64,000 nt of DNA from JAGVSR01 sp963750715 (GTDB lineage: Bacteria > Pseudomonadota > Alphaproteobacteria > Rhizobiales > Hyphomicrobiaceae), in contig CAVVRP010000010.1 of NCBI GenBank assembly GCA_963750715.1, forward strand, positions 62,001 to 126,000, read 5' to 3'. Below the pieces are notes generated by a model that was not told the origin of the DNA, ran no database searches, and saw only the letters and a program-made list of their open reading frames with translations. Positions 1 through 7,864 of this stretch are shown here, piece by piece (position 1 is the first letter of the stretch; each line of letters begins with the position of its first letter). The position numbers and the translations under genes were made by a program.

Positions 1-1
1 G

Positions 2-913
2 TTTCGGGCTCTGCATCTCGCGCAACTCGACAAGCGCGCACACAAGTTGGCTTGGGGCGACGTCCTGCGCCGGGATGTGCCCTTCCGCGTCGAGGTCTCC
101 TGCAAGAGCTCCCGCATCTATCACTCGGGCGCGGCGGCGCAGCGGATCGAACGGGCGATCCAGGAGCAGCTTGGCGCTCCTTCCTCCCCCGACGCAGAGG
201 TCTGCATCAAGGCGCGCATCGAGGACGATCTGTGCACCATCGGCGTTGATACGTCGGGCCAACCCCTGCACAAGCGCGGTCACAAGGAAGCCGTCGCCAA
301 GGCGCCCATGCGGGAGACCATGGCGGCTCTCTTCCTGCGCCAGTGCGGGTTTGACAGCACCCAGCCCGTTGTCGATCCAATGTGCGGGTCGGGCACGTTC
401 GTCATCGAGGCGGCTGAAATCGCGGCAGGCCTCGAGCCGGGCCGGTCACGGCACTTCGCGTTCGAGCAGTTCGCCACTTTCGACAGGGCCGCGTGGCAGC
501 GCCTGCGCGGCACGGCGAGCGCCACCACGCCCGCCGCCCGCTTCTATGGCAGCGACCAGGACGCAGGTGCGATCCGCATGAGCCGCGCCAATGCCGAACG
601 CGCGGGCGTCGCCGGAATGACGGAGTTTCAACAGCATTCGATCGAAGACCTCCTCGCGCCCGCCGGACCGCCAGGCCTGGTCATCGTCAACCCGCCCTAC
701 GGCGACCGCATCGGAGACAAAGCGCTCCTGACGTCCCTCTACCGCTCGCTCGGGCAAACACTGACGACGAGGTTCGCAGGCTGGCGCGTGGGGCTGGTGA
801 CGAGCGAAGCTTCGCTCGCCGAAGCAACCGGCCTGCCGTTCACGCTCACCGCCGCCCCCGTGTCTCATGGCGGACTACGCGTAACGCTGTTTCGCACCGG
901 CCCGCTGACGTAA
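2..913 (+). CDS. Class I SAM-dependent RNA methyltransferase (RlmL/THUMP type), 5' partial
   Basis: The frame is open from base 2 to the TAA at 911-913, so the true start lies before the window; the TTG at 47 is only an internal codon. About 303 residues are visible. The protein looks like the RlmL/YpsC group that methylates a base in large-subunit rRNA using S-adenosylmethionine. Motif I (PMCGSGTFVIEAAE, near 378-420) forms the cofactor pocket and the catalytic NPPYGDRIG motif lies near 690-715. The part before motif I should be the THUMP RNA-binding region. It converges on the ohrR-like gene. The exact target nucleotide cannot be told from the sequence. Confident in the family, less so in the substrate. 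Confidence 0.85.
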   Translation, partial: FRALHLAQLDKRAHKLAWGDVLRRDVPFRVEVSCKSSRIYHSGAAAQRIERAIQEQLGAPSSPDAEVCIKARIEDDLCTIGVDTSGQPLHKRGHKEAVAKAPMRETMAALFLRQCGFDSTQPVVDPMCGSGTFVIEAAEIAAGLEPGRSRHFAFEQFATFDRAAWQRLRGTASATTPAARFYGSDQDAGAIRMSRANAERAGVAGMTEFQQHSIEDLLAPAGPPGLVIVNPPYGDRIGDKALLTSLYRSLGQTLTTRFAGWRVGLVTSEASLAEATGLPFTLTAAPVSHGGLRVTLFRTGPLT

Positions 914-993
914 TAGGACCGGCACGGAAATCAAGAGCCGGCCGCAAGAAGGTTGCGTCTGGCCCAAAGCAGCAGTTCGCAATCTCAAAACGC

Positions 994-1488
994 CTACGCG
1001 TTCACTTTGTCAATCGACTTGGCCGGGATCGCATCCGAGTTCGCAAACGCCTCGATGCGATCGACCAATGCCACAAGGTCATAGCCTAGAGCCTGCAACT
1101 CGCGCTCCTTCATGCCGATGCAGCTGACAACGTGATTCCGGATCGCGAGAGCGTCCTTCCGCAGCAATTGGCTCTTGCGGGTTAGCTGTATGCGAACCAC
1201 CCGCTCGTCCTCTCTAGAGCGCTCGCGCGTAACGAACCCGGAGGCTGAAAGCTTCTTCAGTAACGGCGTCAACGTTCCGGAATCGAGATCGAGCCGCTTA
1301 CCGATCTCCGAAATCGTCAGGTCGTCGTTCTGCCATAGGACCAGGAGCACCAAATACTGCGGATATGTGAGACCGAAAGGATCGAGCACCGTGCGGTAAG
1401 CGCGAACGATGGCTCGGGAGGCAACATAGAGCTTGAAGCAAAGCTGGTTCTCCAGAAGCAGCTTCTGATCGGCATTTGTCCTGACCAC
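994..1488 (-). CDS. ohrR: MarR-family peroxide-sensing regulator, OhrR type
   Basis: A 164-residue winged-helix MarR protein. The N-terminal ENQLCFKLY block carries Cys17, which matches the reactive cysteine of OhrR that is oxidised by organic hydroperoxides and releases the repressor from DNA. The recognition region (LTISEIGKRLDLDSGTLTPL, residues about 58-77) and the wing with RSREDERVVRIQLT are typical of the family. The gene is divergent from a catalase-like peroxidase, with an AATTG-rich palindrome in between. OhrR normally sits beside ohr, and no ohr gene is seen here. It is therefore likely to repress itself and the peroxidase operon; that part is inference from position and motif. Confidence 0.85.
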   Translation of the reverse strand: MVRTNADQKLLLENQLCFKLYVASRAIVRAYRTVLDPFGLTYPQYLVLLVLWQNDDLTISEIGKRLDLDSGTLTPLLKKLSASGFVTRERSREDERVVRIQLTRKSQLLRKDALAIRNHVVSCIGMKERELQALGYDLVALVDRIEAFANSDAIPAKSIDKVNA

Positions 1489-1569
1489 GAATTCCTCATC
1501 TTTCTATAGCGAGCGTTACGCGACGCGCGCTCTAGGAGACAACACTTTTGCTAGAAATTTTTATCAATT

Positions 1570-1582
1570 GCAATTGAATTGC
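1570..1582. promoter_or_regulatory. Candidate OhrR operator
   Basis: GCAATTGAATTGC is a palindrome with a single central base, set in an AT-rich stretch (about 1541-1600) between the divergent regulator and peroxidase genes. Known OhrR sites are built on AATTG/CAATT arms, so this is the expected kind of site. A second partial copy of the arm (CAATTG at 1565-1570) abuts it. Confidence 0.6.
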
Positions 1583-1677
1583 ATGCAATGTATCACGTAG
1601 GTCTTCGCATCGGCTGGGCATAACGCATCGAAAGTCGCACTCCGCCATCACGCCCGAACACAGGAACGAGGTTCGCA

Positions 1678-1815
1678 ATGTCCGACCCCTTGCAGCTGTT
1701 CACATCGCCATCCGCATTCCCAAACCCGCAGCGCCTCTGGAAGCGCTGGCAGCAACGCGCTTACTCGGATGGGGGAAGCGGATTGGCGGAACTCGATTAT
1801 CTCAAGGCAGGCTAG
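1678..1815 (+). CDS. Small ORF (45 aa) ahead of the peroxidase gene
   Basis: The ATG at 1678 follows an AGGAACGAGG ribosome-binding stretch and the frame runs to TAG at 1813, 19 nt before the peroxidase ATG. The product starts MSDPLQLFTSPSAFPNPQRL and ends GLAELDYLKAG. The NPQRL stretch recalls the start of glutathione-S-transferase-like proteins, so it may be the stub of a deleted gene. It could also be a genuine short peptide co-transcribed with the peroxidase. No function is assigned. Confidence 0.35.
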   Translation: MSDPLQLFTSPSAFPNPQRLWKRWQQRAYSDGGSGLAELDYLKAG

Positions 1816-1834
1816 TTTGAGAAAGGGACATTCC

Positions 1835-2815
1835 ATGGCTATTCATCGGAGCGTGCAGGCGAGGTGTCTTGCAGCACTTCTGGGTTGTTGTGTCGCCGTC
1901 GATGCACGTGCCGAAACGGATCCGGCAGCACTCATCGATGCGTTGAACGCGGTCTTCGGGAAGCACGAAGGCCGGCGCGCCGCTCACACGAACGGCATGT
2001 GCGTTAAAGGAACGTTCATACCGACGGCCGAGGCCGGAGACCTTTCGAAGGCACCTCATTTCAACGGCAAAGGCCCCTGGCCGGTCATCGGAAGGTTTTC
2101 GATGGGCGGTGGCGATCCAGCCGCGCCAAACACGCAGAAGGACAACGCGCGTGGCCTTGCCCTCCACATCGACCTCGGCAACGGCAAGACGACAGATATG
2201 GTAATGATTTCGGCACCAGTGTTCCTCGCCAAATCGCCTGAAGACTTCCTGGCCTTACTGCAGACCGTTGCAACGAAGGATAGCGACAAGATCGGTGCAT
2301 TCTTCAAGGCACATCCGGAATCGACGCGGCAAAGTGCATGGCTGAATGCGCGCCCGCTGCCGGCCAGCTATGCAACGACGACCTATTACGGTGTCCATGC
2401 CTTCACGCTAACCAACAGCTCGGGTGAGAAGCATGTCGTAAAATGGGAAATGGTTCCCGCAGGTGGAGAGGTCGGCGTGACGGATGAGGAGGCAAAGGCC
2501 AAGGCGCCGGATTTCTACAAGCCGGAGCTGAGCGATCGTCTGGCAAAAGGCTCGGCCGAATTTGCCCTGACCGCGATTCTCGGCGAAGCATCCGACCCAG
2601 TCGACGATCCCACGTCGTTTTGGCCGGTCGAAAGCCGCAAGTCGGTTGGGATGGGAACGTTGTCCATCACAGCGCTGGAAGACGACGTAACCTGCGATGC
2701 TGGCATGTTCGACCCGACCGTGCTGGTTGAGGGCATCGACGGTCCGGCGAACGACACGATATTCCCGATGCGATCGCCGGCATACGCCGTGTCGTTCTCG
2801 CGGCGCGGCAAATGA
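1835..2815 (+). CDS. Catalase-related peroxidase (SrpA type), exported
   Basis: The start chosen is ATG 1835, not the upstream in-frame codons, because it opens a signal peptide (MAIHRSVQARCLAALLGCCVAVDARA). The mature protein of about 300 residues is a minimal catalase-fold haem protein. The distal His is in the RAAHTNGMCVKGTF block, and the C-terminal RSPAYAVSFSRR block carries the proximal-side Tyr seen in this subfamily. These proteins act mainly as peroxidases rather than full catalases. Position next to an OhrR-type sensor and its operator suggests induction by organic hydroperoxides. The signal peptide places it in the periplasm. Confidence 0.85.
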   Translation: MAIHRSVQARCLAALLGCCVAVDARAETDPAALIDALNAVFGKHEGRRAAHTNGMCVKGTFIPTAEAGDLSKAPHFNGKGPWPVIGRFSMGGGDPAAPNTQKDNARGLALHIDLGNGKTTDMVMISAPVFLAKSPEDFLALLQTVATKDSDKIGAFFKAHPESTRQSAWLNARPLPASYATTTYYGVHAFTLTNSSGEKHVVKWEMVPAGGEVGVTDEEAKAKAPDFYKPELSDRLAKGSAEFALTAILGEASDPVDDPTSFWPVESRKSVGMGTLSITALEDDVTCDAGMFDPTVLVEGIDGPANDTIFPMRSPAYAVSFSRRGK

Positions 2816-2934
2816 GCGGTTGATGGCCGCCTTACTAGCGGCCAACAAGCCCACAGGCGACGTGAACCGGCCCGGCTCAAAGGAGTGATACGTTCTTTGC
2901 GTTAACCCAGAGTGTCGCCTTGCAATGTGCCCAG

Positions 2935-2958
2935 CGATATAGTTGAAAGACTATAACG
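2935..2958 (+). promoter_or_regulatory. Mo-box (ModE-type operator) upstream of modA
   Basis: CGATATAGT, six bases, then ACTATAACG form an inverted repeat with 8 of 9 matching positions. This agrees with the alphaproteobacterial Mo-box (CGNTATA...TATAACG) bound by molybdate-loaded ModE. It lies just before modA, and a ModE-type gene lies at the other end of the cluster. Confidence 0.75.
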
Positions 2959-2963
2959 AATAG

Positions 2964-3792
2964 TTGGAATCCGGCAGACTAGTCTTGGAAAGTTCAACCA
3001 CCAGATCGATCGCCAGTGTGGCGATGGCGAGCTGCATGGCCGTTTTGGCGTCATGGCCGGCTGCCGGGCGCGCGCAGCCTGCCGGCGCAGAGATCAGGAT
3101 CATTACCGTTTTCGCGGTGGCGAGCCTCAAGAACGCCCTTGACACCATTGCAGCGGACTATCAGCCGAACACCGGCAACAAGGTAACGATTTCATATGCG
3201 GCTTCCTCCGCGCTGGCGAAGCAGATCGAACAGGCCGCACCAGCCGATGCCTTCATCTCGGCCGATCTCGACTGGATGGATTATCTGGCCGACAAAGCTC
3301 TGATCAAGCAGGGCACGCGGCGCAATCTGCTCGGTAACCGGCTTGTTCTCATCGCGCCTGCGAAGTCGACACTCGAATTGACGATCGAGCCTGGATTTGC
3401 TCTCGCCAAAGCCATCGGCAGCGGGCGCATTGCGAAGGGTGAAGTCAACTCCGTACCGGCCGGCAAATACGGCAAGGCCGCCCTGAAGAAGCTCGGTGTC
3501 TGGACCGATGTCGAGCCGAAGGTTGCGCATACGGAGAATGTCCGTGCCGCGCTCGTCGCGAAGGAGGAAACGGCGCTTGGCATCGTCTATCGTAGGGATG
3601 CTGCGGCCGAACCCAGCGTGCGCATCGTTGGCACGTTCCCGGAGAACATCGCATCCACCGATCATCTACCCGCTAGCCGTGACGGCGGCCAGCCAGAACG
3701 CCGACGCCACCGCGTTTATCGCTCTGCTGGCAGGGCCTAAGGCCGCCACTCGCTTTACTGCGGCAGGTTTCGATGTCCGTAAAGTGATCTGA
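2964..3792 (+). CDS. modA: Molybdate ABC transporter binding protein ModA (frameshifted)
   Basis: Periplasmic molybdate-binding component. The first part reads a signal peptide (MASCMAVLASWPAAGRAQ) and typical ModA blocks: VFAVASLKNALDTIA, YAASSALAKQIEQAAPADAF and GRIAKGEVNSVPAGKYGKAAL. Near 3648-3654 the frame breaks after GTFPEN. One base further on, the reading continues as HPPIIYPLAVTAASQN...GFDVRKVI, a normal ModA ending, stopping at TGA 3790-3792. The change equals one extra base and may be a sequencing error. The start is uncertain: TTG 2964 is the first candidate, and GTG or ATG codons just before the hydrophobic core are possible. It heads modABC under a Mo-box. Confidence 0.85.
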
Positions 3793-3807
3793 AGGAACAG
3801 GTGTAAC

Positions 3808-4497
3808 ATTTCACCCGACGACTGGACGTCGATCGAGCTGAGCCTGCGCATCGCGCTGGTCGCCACATTGGCGAGCCTGCCCGCGGCGATGGCTTTTGCT
3901 TACCTGCTCGCGCGTTGCCGCTTTCCGGGCAAATCTGTCCTCGACGGTATCCTGCATCTGCCGCTGGTGTTGCCGCCGGTCGTGACAGGCTACCTGTTGC
4001 TGCTGACATTCGGCCGCAAGGGACCGGCAGGGCAATTTCTGAACGACACGTTCGGTATCACCCTGTCGTTCCGCTGGACCGGCGCCGCGCTCGCCTGCGC
4101 CATCATGGGTTTTCCCCTCATGTTGCGCGCGATCCGGCTGTCGTTCGAGACCGTCGACCAGAGACTCGAAGCAGCGGCGGGCACACTGGGGGCCAACCCA
4201 TGGTGGACATTTCTTCTGGTGACGCTGCCTCTCAGTCTGCCGGGAGTGCTGGCTGGGGCGATACTTTGCTTCGCAAAAGCGCTTGGCGAGTTCGGCGCCA
4301 CGATTACGTTCGTGTCGAACATTCCCGGAGAGACCCGCACCATCTCGACGGCCATCTACAGCTATACGCAAGTCCCGGGCGGAGATGATGCCGCGATCCG
4401 GCTGATGCTGATCTCCATCTCAATCGCACTGGTCGCCGTCATTGCATCCGAGCTTCTCAATCGCCGCATGCAGCGGCGTATCGCGGTGTTCGAGTGA
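3808..4497 (+). CDS. modB: Molybdate ABC transporter permease ModB
   Basis: Inner-membrane channel subunit of the molybdate importer, about 229 residues with five or so membrane helices. The permease EAA loop is seen at EAAAGTLGANPWWTFLLVTLP, followed by GALCFAKALGEFGATITF-like sequence. The conserved N-terminus (SPDDWTSIELSLRIALVATLASLP) is in frame well upstream of the first common start codon (TTG 3868). The only initiator-like codon after the stop at 3790 is ATT 3808, which is spaced correctly behind AGGAACAGG. Either a rare ATT start or a miscalled ATG is likely. It overlaps the start region of modC. Confidence 0.85.
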   Translation: MSPDDWTSIELSLRIALVATLASLPAAMAFAYLLARCRFPGKSVLDGILHLPLVLPPVVTGYLLLLTFGRKGPAGQFLNDTFGITLSFRWTGAALACAIMGFPLMLRAIRLSFETVDQRLEAAAGTLGANPWWTFLLVTLPLSLPGVLAGAILCFAKALGEFGATITFVSNIPGETRTISTAIYSYTQVPGGDDAAIRLMLISISIALVAVIASELLNRRMQRRIAVFE

Positions 4498-4514
4498 GGG
4501 CGGAACCCGCTATC

Positions 4515-5231
4515 ATGATTGCGTTCGACGCGGAGCAGGCTTACGGAACCTTTGCGCTTTCGGCAAGCTTCACGAGCGATGCGGGCATTACGGCGATCTT
4601 CGGGCCGTCGGGCAGCGGCAAGACGACGGTGCTGCGGCTGATCGCTGGGCTTGAACGACCGATCAGGGGCCGTATTGCCGTGCGAGATCGCGTGCTGGTC
4701 GATACGCAACAGGGCGTGTTCGTCCCTAAGCACCGGCGCCGCGTCGGTCTTGTCTTTCAGGACGCTCAGCTCTTCCCGCACATGACGGTCGGACAGAACA
4801 TCCGATTTGGCCGGTGGTTTGCGCCGCAGTCGGCCCCGGATGTGCCATCTGGCCCCGTCATCGACGCAATCGGGATCGCCGGACTGCTTGACCGGCGGCC
4901 GTCTCGACTGTCAGGAGGTGAACGGCAGCGGGTAGCCCTTGCAAGGGCGCTACTGGCGGCCCCCGATGTGCTTTTGATGGATGAGCCGCTCGCCAGCTTA
5001 GATGAAACCCGCAAAGCGGAAATTCTAACGCTGATCAAGCGGATCGGGGATGAGTTCGGCACCCCGATCATCTACGTCACGCACGCCTTCTCGGAAGTGT
5101 CCGTGCTTGCCTCGCACGTCGTGGTGCTGGATCGCGGCCGGGTGGTGGCGACCGGGTCTCCGGCGGACTTGAATGGGCGCCTTACGGGCGGAATGCCTTT
5201 GACGGGCCCAATTGCTTTTCCATCGACTTGA
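4515..5231 (+). CDS. modC: Molybdate ABC transporter ATPase ModC, short form
   Basis: Cytoplasmic ATPase that powers ModB. Walker A GPSGSGKTT, Q-loop region VFQDAQLFPHMTV, signature LSGGERQRVALARAL and Walker B VLLMDEPLASLD are all present. ATG 4515 is preferred; a GTG at 4494 overlaps the modB stop but has no ribosome-binding site. At about 238 residues it ends soon after the nucleotide-binding domain, so the C-terminal molybdate-binding TOBE/MOP domain found in most ModC proteins (about 350 residues) is missing. Its 3' end overlaps the convergent modE gene by about 50 bases. The shortening could be real or could follow from an undetected indel. Confidence 0.88.
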   Translation: MIAFDAEQAYGTFALSASFTSDAGITAIFGPSGSGKTTVLRLIAGLERPIRGRIAVRDRVLVDTQQGVFVPKHRRRVGLVFQDAQLFPHMTVGQNIRFGRWFAPQSAPDVPSGPVIDAIGIAGLLDRRPSRLSGGERQRVALARALLAAPDVLLMDEPLASLDETRKAEILTLIKRIGDEFGTPIIYVTHAFSEVSVLASHVVVLDRGRVVATGSPADLNGRLTGGMPLTGPIAFPST

Positions 5232-5538
5232 GCTGGCGGGAGAATGCTTTGAGGGCTTGCCTCTCCATCATGCGATAGTCCCGCACGATCTTTTCGCCGA
5301 GCGCCGTCAGATGTGCGGAGCCACCGCCCGAGCCGCCGTGCTGGCGCGCAATCAACGGTTCAGCGAATGTGCTGTTGATGCTTTCCGCCAGATACCAGGC
5401 GCGCTTGTAGGACATCCCCATAGCTTTGGCCGCGCGCGCGATGCTGCCATGCTGGCCTACGAGCTCTAGCAGTTCGATGCGGCCATGGCCGATGTAGCGC
5501 ACGTCATCGAAGTCGATGCGCAATACGACGCGGGTCAT
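5182..5538 (-). CDS. modE: ModE-type molybdate-responsive regulator, DNA-binding domain only
   Basis: About 118 residues with the LysR-like winged helix of ModE: GHGRIELLELVGQHGSIARA, then AAKAMGMSYKRAWYLAE (the recognition helix), then the LTALGEKIVRDYRMMER dimer helix. The C-terminal molybdate-binding domains of full ModE are absent, as in the short ModE-like proteins common in this class. ATG 5538 is chosen; a GTG at 5568 would add ten residues. It faces modABC and probably acts at the Mo-box at 2935. How it senses molybdate without its own MOP domain is not clear from the sequence. Confidence 0.8.
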   Translation of the reverse strand: MTRVVLRIDFDDVRYIGHGRIELLELVGQHGSIARAAKAMGMSYKRAWYLAESINSTFAEPLIARQHGGSGGGSAHLTALGEKIVRDYRMMERQALKAFSRQLKSMEKQLGPSKAFRP

Positions 5539-5654
5539 AGGATAGCGTGTCTCCCCGGAGTAAGTCACTCGCCGCTCTTAGCAAAGAAAGGTGCATCCGG
5601 GAATCAGACATCTATACCGCTATACCCCGCGTCGTTCGGTTCGTGGACGGCTCG

Positions 5655-6017
5655 TCATCCCTGTCGCCGCCAGCTGCCCTCAATGGCATTGCGAACGGTC
5701 TTGATGATGTCGGCGGCCCTGCACGGTTTTGAGAGAAAGCGTGCCGACCGCAAGTCGTCCGGCATATCGGCGTTACTGGAACCTGATGTGAAGACGAATG
5801 GTATTCCGTCAGAGCTGAGGCACCGCGCGAGCGCGTAGGTCGTGCCTTTGCCGATGTTGACGTCCAGAAGGGCGAAGTCCACCCCCGATGATACGGCGCT
5901 TTGCGCCGCCGAAACGGTACCCGCCACCGTCACTTGGGCACCCGTGCCTTCAACAATCGATTGAGACAGGTCGAGGGCGATGATGGGATCGTCCTCGACG
6001 ATCAGGACCGTTGCCAT
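5655..6017 (-). CDS. Single-domain response regulator
   Basis: A 120-residue receiver domain with no output domain. It has the acidic pair (VEDDP near residue 8), the phospho-acceptor Asp in FALLDVNIG, the switch Thr/Ser in FTSGSS and the conserved Lys in FLSKPC. Such stand-alone receivers pass phosphate between kinases or act by protein contact. No kinase gene is adjacent. An EcfG-type promoter about 90 bases upstream places it in the general stress response. Confidence 0.85.
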   Translation of the reverse strand: MATVLIVEDDPIIALDLSQSIVEGTGAQVTVAGTVSAAQSAVSSGVDFALLDVNIGKGTTYALARCLSSDGIPFVFTSGSSNADMPDDLRSARFLSKPCRAADIIKTVRNAIEGSWRRQG

Positions 6018-6106
6018 TGCTCATCTCCAACCCAACCGCCGGGCGGCCAGCCCGCACGCGCTGCCGGTTAGTCCATCCCGCCGTGCCTGGGGTGTGTTGG
6101 TGCTCT

Positions 6107-6131
6107 AACGAGCGAACCGATGCACGGTTCC
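6107..6131 (-). promoter_or_regulatory. EcfG (general stress sigma factor) promoter
   Basis: On the minus strand GGAAC is followed after exactly 16 bases by CGTT, matching the alphaproteobacterial EcfG consensus GGAAC-N16/17-CGTT. It is oriented toward the response regulator that starts at 6017. Confidence 0.6.
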
Positions 6132-6625
6132 CCTCCTTGATCGGGCAAGCTGCGAAATTGGTAAAATAGATTGGCCGACGGCTTCGCGCGGCATTCAAAA
6201 ACCGCTCATCGCTGCCGCTGGCACAAACGGCAGACGCGACCAGTTTCGTGGAACCGGCGAGGATCGCCGAAGTACTGCACGGCATCCTGCCGCTGGTGCC
6301 TGTCGCATGAAAAAAAAAGAGTTCCAGAGTTTTGGGGAATTCTGGCCTCAACGCTTGCAGATCCGCTGAGCGCCAATAAGAAAGCTCTGACAAGACGCGT
6401 TTTTTGCCGAGACGACTGCGAGTGTCGGTGTTTTCGCAGTACGGCCGATCGTGATAGGAGAGCGTCGTGTCGTTCAGCGTCACGAGCGTCAGAAGCCCGG
6501 CAGCCTTATTCAGCATATTCGGCTGTCCACCCTTTGGGCGAGTTGCGCCGCAAAGGGCGGGGTGAATTCGAGCTCCTGACGCGCAACCTATATAACGCAT
6601 CTTCGCAGGCGGACGGAGGACGAAA
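6132..6625. other. Intergenic stretch, no convincing gene
   Basis: About 500 bases between the EcfG promoter and the cytochrome gene. A 20-codon reading frame at 6307-6369 (MKKKEFQSFGEFWPQRLQIR) looks like the first residues of a DUF962-type membrane protein but stops at once. Nothing else in the stretch looks coding. Confidence 0.4.
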
Positions 6626-7069
6626 GTGAAACCGGCAGGCCATCGTACCGGCGCCGCGTGCCGCTGCCGAAAGGGGCGACGCTTGGTCTTGCGTCTCTCA
6701 CTTGCGGTATCCTTAGCCGCTCTCTGCTTGGACGCCGTTGCCGGTGACAATGGCCCAACCCTCAACGTTTCGGCGGATATGATTGCCAAGGGCCGGTCTC
6801 TTGCCGCGGCCCACTGCGGCGTTTGCCATGCGATCGGGCCGGACGACGAGAGCCCCGCCTGGGCCAATTCGAACGCCTCCTTCCGGATGCTTTACGAGCG
6901 CTACCCGATCCCCATGCTCGAGGAAGCCCTCGCCACGGGCCGCGTCTCGGGACATGACGAGATGCCGGAGTTCAACTTCTCACTGGATGACGCGAAAGCG
7001 CTTCTCGCTTACATCGATAGCCTCGCGCCCGATAAGCCGGGCTATGTGTCTCGCACCGATCAGCGCTAG
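6626..7069 (+). CDS. Small c-type cytochrome, exported
   Basis: GTG start with GGAGG seven bases upstream. A long basic leader (with RKGRR) precedes a hydrophobic signal segment ending near AVAGDNG. The single haem site is AAHCGVCHAIG, and Met in HDEMPEFNF is the likely second haem ligand. Class I monohaem cytochrome c of about 147 residues, with an electron-carrier role in the periplasm. It faces a second cytochrome c gene tail to tail, suggesting a shared respiratory function, although the partner enzyme is not in the window. Confidence 0.8.
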   Translation: MKPAGHRTGAACRCRKGRRLVLRLSLAVSLAALCLDAVAGDNGPTLNVSADMIAKGRSLAAAHCGVCHAIGPDDESPAWANSNASFRMLYERYPIPMLEEALATGRVSGHDEMPEFNFSLDDAKALLAYIDSLAPDKPGYVSRTDQR

Positions 7070-7097
7070 TTTGCGCGGGCAGGCATATTTTCAGGCG

Positions 7098-7559
7098 TCA
7101 TTTTTCCTGGATCGTCTCGATGTATGCCAGCAGCGCGTTGATTTGCGCACGGGCGTTTCTCTCTACTTCGTCGGGATTTTCTCCGGTCTCGATTGCGGCG
7201 CGGTAGCGTTCCCCCCAGACCGGCATGTCGCGAGCCCCATGCGAGGCCACGATCTCGCGTCCGTCGATGATCTCCGCCAGCTTTTTTGCCGGGAAGCGGC
7301 CTCCATTGGCTTTGGCAATGCGGGTTAGATCCGCCGGTGGCTTGGTCAGTCCTTGCGCCGCCGGGCCGTTGCCCTTTCCATCCGGTCCGTGGCACGGCAT
7401 ACACGCGATCTCGTACTCGGTGATGCCGGAATGATCGTCGCCGTCCTGAGCCGTACACGGCAAAGGCTGGAGGAAAACCAGGGCGGCGACCACAGGGACG
7501 ACGCCGAGCCGAGCGGTTTGCAACTCATTCCGTTTCGCCTTTGGTTGTCCGCCATTCAT
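7098..7559 (-). CDS. c-type cytochrome, exported
   Basis: A 153-residue protein. A signal segment (VVPVVAALVFLQPLPCTAQ) is followed by the haem-binding motif ACMPCHGPDGKGNGPAA and by Met in GARDMPVWGERYR as the likely axial ligand. This layout fits the class I cytochromes that serve as subunits or partners of periplasmic oxidoreductases. It is convergent with the cytochrome at 6626, 28 bases apart. Which dehydrogenase it serves is unknown. Confidence 0.8.
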   Translation of the reverse strand: MNGGQPKAKRNELQTARLGVVPVVAALVFLQPLPCTAQDGDDHSGITEYEIACMPCHGPDGKGNGPAAQGLTKPPADLTRIAKANGGRFPAKKLAEIIDGREIVASHGARDMPVWGERYRAAIETGENPDEVERNARAQINALLAYIETIQEK

Positions 7560-7759
7560 TGCCGCCGCTCCGACATGAACGCCGCTTTATTGACGAGCGT
7601 CAGTGTTTGGGTTGCGGAAAATCCTTGTTTTCATAACCGTCTGCATCGGTTTGATGTGCATCAAGAGCAACTCAACCAGGATGTGCTTTTGTGCCGGCGT
7701 TTTCACATACCACGATCGTAATCCATTGATAATGTGCTCGCCTGAGTGGGGGCACAAGT

Positions 7760-7792
7760 GGCGGCGGCATGAGTGCCGCCGCCCCTTTTTTT
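7760..7792 (+). terminator. Strong intrinsic terminator
   Basis: GGCGGCGGCA, a TGAG loop and TGCCGCCGCC form a perfect 10-bp stem followed by CC and seven T on the plus strand. No plus-strand gene ends just before it, so it may close an unannotated small RNA transcribed from the 7560-7760 gap. Confidence 0.75.
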
Positions 7793-7864
7793 ATCCGATC
7801 AAGTTTGGAACCACATGGGGCCGATTCAGGCGCATTGTCCGCCAGTCGTCAGGACGAGGTCGCG

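Noticed and set aside
2408..2880. Several minus-strand frames over the peroxidase end
   Set aside because: They are shadows of the peroxidase gene, without start context or domains.
6307..6369. MKKKEFQSFGEFWP start resembling DUF962
   Set aside because: The frame stops after 20 codons and no continuation was found in other frames, so it is at best a scrap.
5950..6867. 305-codon minus-strand frame
   Set aside because: It overlaps the response regulator and cytochrome genes, and its composition is not protein-like.
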